Shown: piece by piece, positions 59,594 to 64,000 of the stretch
How the letters are laid out: each line of letters opens with the position of its first letter
Numbering within the stretch: the stretch's first letter is position 1
Source of the DNA: Mycobacterium paraffinicum
Lineage (GTDB): Bacteria > Actinomycetota > Actinomycetes > Mycobacteriales > Mycobacteriaceae
Direction: 5' to 3'
Length of the DNA stretch: 64,000 nucleotides
Assembly: GCF_001907675.1 (NCBI RefSeq)
Contig: NZ_MPNT01000032.1
Coordinates: forward strand, 1 to 64,000
Notes under the pieces: generated by a model
The model's input: the letters and a program-made list of their open reading frames with translations, nothing else
Told to the model about the DNA's origin: nothing
Databases searched by the model: none
Made by a program: the position numbers and the translations under genes

Positions 59594-61915
59594 ATGCTGC
59601 AGGGGATCGCCCGGATGGCCATCGCGGCGCCGCGCCGCATCATCGCAATCGGTGTCCTGGTCTTCATCGCCGCCGCGGTCTTCGGTATCCCCGTCGCCAA
59701 GAGCCTGTCGCCCGGCGGGTTTCAGGATCCGGACTCGGAGTCCGCCCACGCGATTCAGGTGCTGACCGACAAATTCGGGCAGAGCGGTCAGCAGATGCTG
59801 ATCCTGGTGACCGCGCCCGGGGGCACCAACAGCGAACAGGCCCGCAGCGTGGGCACCGACCTCGTCAACCAGCTGCAGAAGTCCCCGCTCGTCTACAACG
59901 TGTCATCACCGTGGACCGTCCCCACGCAGGCGGCAGCCGACCTGGTCAGCCGCGACGGCAAGACCGGCCTGCTCGTCGTCAACCTCAAGGGCGGCGAGAA
60001 CTACGCGCAGAGCAACGCCCAAACCGTCGCGGATCAATACATCCACGACCGCGACGGCGTCACCGTCCGCGCCGGCGGCGCGGCGATGCAGTACGCCCAG
60101 ATCAACACGCAGAACCAGGCCGACCTGCTGGTGATGGAGATGATCGCGCTGCCGCTGAGCTTCCTGATCCTGATCTGGGTGTTCGGCGGGTTGCTGGCCG
60201 CGGCGTTGCCGATGGCGTTGGGCGCGCTGGCCGTCGTCGGGTCGATGACGGTGTTGCGGCTGATCACCTTCAGTACCCAGGTGTCGATCTTCGCGCTGAA
60301 CCTGAGCACCGCGTTGGGCCTGGCGCTGGCGATCGACTACACCCTGCTGATCGTCAGCCGCTACCGCGACGAGTTGGCCGAGGGCAGCGACAGGGAGCAG
60401 GCGCTGATCCGGACCATGGCCACCTCCGGGCGCACGGTGTTGTTCTCCGCCGTCACCGTGGCCTTATCGATGTCGGCGACCGTGGCGTTCCCGATGTACT
60501 TCCTCAAGTCGTTCGCCTACGCCGGCGTAGCCACCGTGGCCTTCGTCGCGACCGCCTCGATCGTCATCACCCCGGCCGCCATCGTGCTGCTGGGCCCGCG
60601 GCTGGACGCGCTGGACGTGCGCCGGCTGATCCGCCGGATCTTCCGGCGGCCCGAACCGGTGCACAAGCCCGTCGAGCAGCTGTTCTGGTACCGCTCGACC
60701 AAGCTGGTGATGCGCCGCTGGGCCCCGATCGGTCTGACCGTCGTCGCTCTGCTGCTCCTGCTCGGGTCTCCCTTCATCGGCGTGAAATGGGGTTTCCCGG
60801 ACGACCGGGTGCTGCCGCGTTCGGCGTCGTCGCATCAGGTCGGCGACCAACTGCGCAACGACTTCGCGCACGACTCCGCGACGTCCGTGCCCGTCGTCGT
60901 CCCCGACGCGCGCGGCCTGGACCCCGCGGACCTCGACCGCTACGCCGCCGACCTGTCGCGGGTGCCCGACGTGTCGGCGGTCTCGGCCCCCGGCGGGACG
61001 TTCGTCGGCGGCAAGCGGACCGGGCCCCCGGCCGGGGCCACCGGGCTGGCCGACGGCAGCGCCTTCCTGACCGTCAGCAGCACGGCGCCGCTGTTCTCCC
61101 CGGCGAACGACACTCAACTGAAGCGGCTGCACGAGGTGCCGTGGCCGGCGGGCCGGTCCGTCGCGATGGGCGGAGTCGCCCAGGTCAACCGCGACAGCGT
61201 CGACGCGGTCACGGACCTGCTTCCACTGGTCCTCGGGCTGATGGCCGCGGTCACCTTCGTGCTGCTGTTCCTGCTCACCGGCAGCGTGCTGTTGCCGGCC
61301 AAGGCGCTGGCCTGCAACTTCCTGTCACTGACCGCGGCGTTCGGCGCGCTGGTGTGGATCTTCCAGGACGGGCACCTGGGCGCGCTCGGGACGACGCCCA
61401 GCGGGACGCTGGTGGCCAACATGCCCGTGCTGCTGTTCTGCATCGCCTTCGGGCTGTCGATGGACTACGAGGTGTTCCTGCTCTCACGCATCCGCGAGTA
61501 CTGGCTCGCGTCCGGGGCGGCGCGACCGGCGCGGCCGACCGCGAAGGAGGCGCACGCCGCCAACGACGAGAGCGTCGCGCTCGGCGTCGCCCGCACCGGC
61601 CGGGTGATCACGGCGGCCGCGCTGGTCATGTCGATGTCGTTCGCCGCGCTGATCGCCGCCCACGTGTCGTTCATGCGGATGTTCGGCCTAGGCCTGGTAC
61701 TCGCCGTCTTCGCCGACGCCACGCTGGTGCGGATGGTTGTCGTGCCGGCCTTCATGCACGTGATGGGCCGGTGGAATTGGTGGGCGCCCAAGCCCCTGGC
61801 GTGGCTGCACGACCGGTTCGGCATCAACGAGGGCGGGGTGGTGGAGACCGGCTACGCCGAGCCCGTCCCGGTCGGCGATAAACCGGTGGGGGAGCCGGTG
61901 CCGAATATCGGTTGA
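59594..61915 (+). CDS. mmpL13: MmpL-family RND transporter, intact
   Basis: A 773-residue RND-superfamily lipid exporter with the MMPL two-repeat layout of 12 membrane helices and two large extracytoplasmic domains. Proton-relay Asp-Tyr pairs are visible in LALAIDYTLLIVSRYRDE (near 247) and FGLSMDYEVFLLSRIRE (near 623). ATG 59594 follows GGAAGGG. The equivalent in H37Rv is split into mmpL13a and mmpL13b; here one uninterrupted frame is present. A methyltransferase follows after 62 bp. The lipid exported is unknown. Confidence 0.95.
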   Translation: MLQGIARMAIAAPRRIIAIGVLVFIAAAVFGIPVAKSLSPGGFQDPDSESAHAIQVLTDKFGQSGQQMLILVTAPGGTNSEQARSVGTDLVNQLQKSPLVYNVSSPWTVPTQAAADLVSRDGKTGLLVVNLKGGENYAQSNAQTVADQYIHDRDGVTVRAGGAAMQYAQINTQNQADLLVMEMIALPLSFLILIWVFGGLLAAALPMALGALAVVGSMTVLRLITFSTQVSIFALNLSTALGLALAIDYTLLIVSRYRDELAEGSDREQALIRTMATSGRTVLFSAVTVALSMSATVAFPMYFLKSFAYAGVATVAFVATASIVITPAAIVLLGPRLDALDVRRLIRRIFRRPEPVHKPVEQLFWYRSTKLVMRRWAPIGLTVVALLLLLGSPFIGVKWGFPDDRVLPRSASSHQVGDQLRNDFAHDSATSVPVVVPDARGLDPADLDRYAADLSRVPDVSAVSAPGGTFVGGKRTGPPAGATGLADGSAFLTVSSTAPLFSPANDTQLKRLHEVPWPAGRSVAMGGVAQVNRDSVDAVTDLLPLVLGLMAAVTFVLLFLLTGSVLLPAKALACNFLSLTAAFGALVWIFQDGHLGALGTTPSGTLVANMPVLLFCIAFGLSMDYEVFLLSRIREYWLASGAARPARPTAKEAHAANDESVALGVARTGRVITAAALVMSMSFAALIAAHVSFMRMFGLGLVLAVFADATLVRMVVVPAFMHVMGRWNWWAPKPLAWLHDRFGINEGGVVETGYAEPVPVGDKPVGEPVPNIG

Positions 61916-61977
61916 GGCGCCGGCCCATCCGTCGGCAAGACCTTATTCTTTGGCACAGAGTCGGAAGGTTGACGTCT

Positions 61978-62607
61978 ATGACAACGGCGGTGGACAACCC
62001 GTTCTTCGCGCGCATCTGGCCCGTCGTCGCCAGCCACGAGACCGAGGCGATACGCGCCCTTCGCCGGGAGAATCTGGCCGGGTTGTCGGGGCGGGTGCTG
62101 GAGGTCGGCGCCGGCATCGGGACGAACTTTCCGCACTACCCGGAGTCGGTCCACGAGGTGGTTGCCGTGGAGCCCGAGCCGCGGCTGGCGGCCCAGGCCC
62201 GCGCGGCGGCGGAGGTGGTGCCGGCCCGCGTCGTGGTGATGGGCGAGACGGCCGAGGACTTCACCGGCGGCGAGCCGTTCGACGCCGTGGTGTGCTCGCT
62301 GGTGTTGTGCTCGGTGCGCGACCCCGGCGGGGTGCTGCGGCGGCTGTACTCGGTGCTGCGCCCGGGCGGGGAGCTGCGCTACCTCGAGCACGTGGCCAGC
62401 GCCGGCGCGCGTGGCCGCCTGCAACGGTTCGCCGACGCGACGCTGTGGCCCCGGTTGTTCGGCAACTGCCACACCCACCGCGACACCGAGCGCGAGATCA
62501 TCGGCGCCGGATTCGAAGTCGACGTCTCCCGGCGCGAGTTCACGTTGCCGGCGTGGGCGCCGATGCCGGTGTCGGAACTCCTGCTGGGCCGCGCCCGCCG
62601 GCCGTGA
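61978..62607 (+). CDS. SAM-dependent methyltransferase (phospholipid-type)
   Basis: A 209-residue class I methyltransferase: motif I VLEVGAGIGTNFPHYP, VAVEPEPRLAAQ (motif II), EPFDAVVCSLVLCSV and LRPGGELRYLEHVAS (motif IV region). UbiE/phosphatidylethanolamine methyltransferase-like; it corresponds to Rv1147. ATG 61978 with GGAAGG upstream. Acceptor unknown; the nearby mmpL suggests a lipid. Confidence 0.88.
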   Translation: MTTAVDNPFFARIWPVVASHETEAIRALRRENLAGLSGRVLEVGAGIGTNFPHYPESVHEVVAVEPEPRLAAQARAAAEVVPARVVVMGETAEDFTGGEPFDAVVCSLVLCSVRDPGGVLRRLYSVLRPGGELRYLEHVASAGARGRLQRFADATLWPRLFGNCHTHRDTEREIIGAGFEVDVSRREFTLPAWAPMPVSELLLGRARRP

Positions 62608-62618
62608 TCGCGGGCGGG

Positions 62619-63332
62619 CTATTTCAGCAGGGCGGGCAGCCGCTGCAGCAACCCGGGCAGGGCCTGGCTGGCCGTCTCGCGGATGCTGATCGTCGCGTGC
62701 CGCGACAGCGGGGTGACCTCGGGATTGACCTCGATGACGGCCGTGCCGCGGGACAGCGCCAGCTCGGCGAGCCCGGCGGCCGGGTAGACGATCGCCGACG
62801 TTCCGACCACCACCATCACATCGGCGGCCTCGGTCGCCTCGACGGCTGATTGCCACGGCCCGTCGGGCAACGGTTCACCGAACCACACGATGTCGGGCCG
62901 GATCAGGCCGCCGCAATGACAGACCGGGGGCTCGACCTCGAGCGTCGGCTCGGCCATCTTGGGCAGCGTGCCGGTGTACGGCATACCGCAACGGTCGCAA
63001 CGGAATTCGAACAGGCTGCCGTGCAGGTGGTGGACCGGCGCGCTGCCGGCGCGCTCGTGCAGGTCGTCGACGTTCTGGGTGATCACGCTGACCTCGGCAC
63101 CGTCCTGCCAGGCGGCGATGGCGCGGTGTCCGGTGTTGGGCGCGACGTCGGCGACCAGATAGTGACGCCACAGGTACCAGCCCCAGACCCGTTCGGGATT
63201 GTCGCGCCACCCTTGCGTGCTGGACAGCTCGTACGGGTCGAACCGCGCCCACAGGCCGTTCTTGTCGTCGCGGAAGGTCGGTACCCCGCTCTCCGCGGAG
63301 ATCCCCGCGCCGCTCAGCACCGTTACTCGCAT
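62619..63332 (-). CDS. Sirtuin, class III NAD-dependent deacylase
   Basis: A 237-residue SIR2 protein: NAD-binding [14 protein letters not shown] and [12 protein letters not shown], catalytic His104, and zinc Cys at 112, 115, 138 and 140 (CDRC and CHC). Tyr53 and Arg56 (YLWR) match the YxxR pair that lets SIRT5/CobB-type sirtuins remove succinyl and malonyl groups. It deacylates lysines using NAD+, e.g. on acetyl-CoA synthetase. ATG 63332 gives the same length as Rv1151c. Divergent from GntR with 37 bp between. Confidence 0.93.
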   Translation of the reverse strand: MRVTVLSGAGISAESGVPTFRDDKNGLWARFDPYELSSTQGWRDNPERVWGWYLWRHYLVADVAPNTGHRAIAAWQDGAEVSVITQNVDDLHERAGSAPVHHLHGSLFEFRCDRCGMPYTGTLPKMAEPTLEVEPPVCHCGGLIRPDIVWFGEPLPDGPWQSAVEATEAADVMVVVGTSAIVYPAAGLAELALSRGTAVIEVNPEVTPLSRHATISIRETASQALPGLLQRLPALLK

Positions 63333-63369
63333 CCCACAAAGATAGCCGTGCGTGGGACATACTGAGGAC

Positions 63370-63735
63370 GTGGAGCTGCGGGATTTGCTGAAGGTCGACG
63401 TCAAGGCGGGCAAGCCGCTGTTCGACCAGCTCAGGACCCAAGTCATCGACGGCGTCCGCGCCGGCGCGCTGCCGCCCGGCACACGGCTTCCGACCGTGCG
63501 CGATCTGGCCGGCCAGCTCGGGGTGGCGGCGAACACCGTGGCCCGCGCCTACCGGGAACTCGAGTCGGCCGCGATCGTCGAAACGCGGGGCCGCTTCGGC
63601 ACATTCATCTCCCGCTTCGACCCGACCGACGCGGCGATGGCGGCCGCCGCCAAGGAGTACGTCGAGGTGGCCCGGGCGCTGGGGCTGACCAAGTCCGACG
63701 CGATGCGCTACCTGACCAACGTGCCGGACGACTGA
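63370..63735 (+). CDS. Short GntR-family regulator (YtrA type)
   Basis: A 121-residue regulator: a GntR winged helix ([40 protein letters not shown]) followed by only a short helical tail of about 45 residues, so no ligand domain. GTG 63370 with TGAGGA upstream gives the exact Rv1152 length; GTG 63352 is a longer alternative. The 37-bp gap with the sirtuin gene probably holds its operator and both promoters. Confidence 0.92.
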   Translation: MELRDLLKVDVKAGKPLFDQLRTQVIDGVRAGALPPGTRLPTVRDLAGQLGVAANTVARAYRELESAAIVETRGRFGTFISRFDPTDAAMAAAAKEYVEVARALGLTKSDAMRYLTNVPDD

Positions 63736-63753
63736 GCCCGATCCGCTTGGGCC

Positions 63754-64000
63754 CTAACGCAATACCTTCGCCAGCGTGCGCAGGTTGCGCGTCGTCGTCG
63801 ACGACTTGTAGCGGGGCTTGCCCATCGTCTTGCCGATCGTGCTGTCCAGGGTGGCGCCCTTGGGCACCTGCCAATAGATCACGCCGTCGCCCCGGGCGAT
63901 CTTCTCGTCGGGGCCCGCTTTGTCGCCCAGCCTCGCGAGCTCGTCCAGCACGGCGGGGTCCGCGACGAAGGTCACGTAGGACTGATACCCCTCGACCTCG
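63754..64000 (-). CDS. DUF1697-like protein, 3' part (cut by window end)
   Basis: The frame is open from the window end (EVEGYQSYVTFVADP) to a stop at 63754; about 82 C-terminal residues are visible. The end (GVIYWQVPKGATLDSTIGKT then TTTRNLRTLAKVL) fits the C-terminus of DUF1697 proteins, where a TTRNWRT-like motif is conserved. Function unknown. An internal GTG at 63975 is not the start. It does not match Rv1153c (omt), so gene order changes here. Confidence 0.7.
   Translation of the reverse strand, partial: EVEGYQSYVTFVADPAVLDELARLGDKAGPDEKIARGDGVIYWQVPKGATLDSTIGKTMGKPRYKSSTTTRNLRTLAKVLR

Noticed and set aside
59515..61881. 788-residue plus-strand frame overlapping mmpL13
   Set aside because: Arg/Gly/Ala-rich shadow of mmpL13 in another frame, with no domain; mmpL13 has clear RND motifs.

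Overview
The window is high-GC mycobacterial DNA, most likely from a slow grower of the Mycobacterium avium-complex type. No rRNA or tRNA is present, so the assignment rests on gene content and order. The backbone follows the M. tuberculosis H37Rv order Rv1117 to Rv1152, as I recall it: ABM-domain protein, adenylate cyclase, zwf1-gnd2, bpoB, ephC, an Rv1125-like acyltransferase, Rv1126c-ppdK, prpD, Rv1132, metE under a cobalamin riboswitch, thiolase and crotonase, Rv1138c/Rv1139c, echA10, mcr, Rv1144, mmpL13, Rv1147, the sirtuin Rv1151c and GntR Rv1152. Several genes that are broken or fragmentary in H37Rv (the cyclase, the thiolase-crotonase pair, mmpL13) are intact here.

Layout. 1-11.4 kb: backbone with the pentose-phosphate genes zwf1-gnd2, hydrolases and ppdK, plus a 54-bp tandem repeat. 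11.4-17.6 kb: accessory DNA with a DoxX protein, secreted and membrane proteins, a three-gene operon (TetR, GT1 glycosyltransferase, second AtpE-like ATP synthase c subunit) and a flavin amine oxidase. 17.6-24.4 kb: prpD without prpC, an Rv1132-like DUF3556 protein behind a perfect KstR-type box, riboswitch-controlled metE and a small secreted protein. 24.4-31.2 kb: accessory redox genes (NAD(P)-binding protein, TetR, aldo/keto reductase, AraC regulator, GMC oxidoreductase, P450). 31.2-45.2 kb: a large catabolic-looking cluster (SDR, tandem-domain TetR, two acyl-CoA dehydrogenases, VWA protein, MoxR/NorQ ATPase, periplasmic-binding-type protein without signal peptide, AveC-like membrane protein, SDR, P450, aldehyde dehydrogenase). 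Five transcription units in it share one near-palindromic operator. 45.2-49.1 kb: a possible Abi-alpha/DUF445 pair, a small coupled ORF and an epimerase. 49.1-64 kb: backbone lipid and CoA metabolism to the sirtuin, GntR and a DUF1697-like gene cut by the window end.

Two parts stand out. First, the TetR-glycosyltransferase-AtpE2 operon: the AtpE paralogue keeps the proton-binding Glu but differs from M. tuberculosis AtpE at the positions equivalent to Ala63 and Tyr64 of the bedaquiline site. This suggests a target-replacement plus drug-glycosylation cassette against an ATP-synthase inhibitor. Second, the 31-45 kb cluster pairs a MoxR/VWA metalloenzyme-activation couple with AveC-like, P450 and acyl-CoA dehydrogenase genes under a shared operator; it looks like an undescribed inducible oxidation pathway.

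All functions come from reading motifs and from remembered family knowledge. No database search was run, and M. tuberculosis comparisons are from memory.
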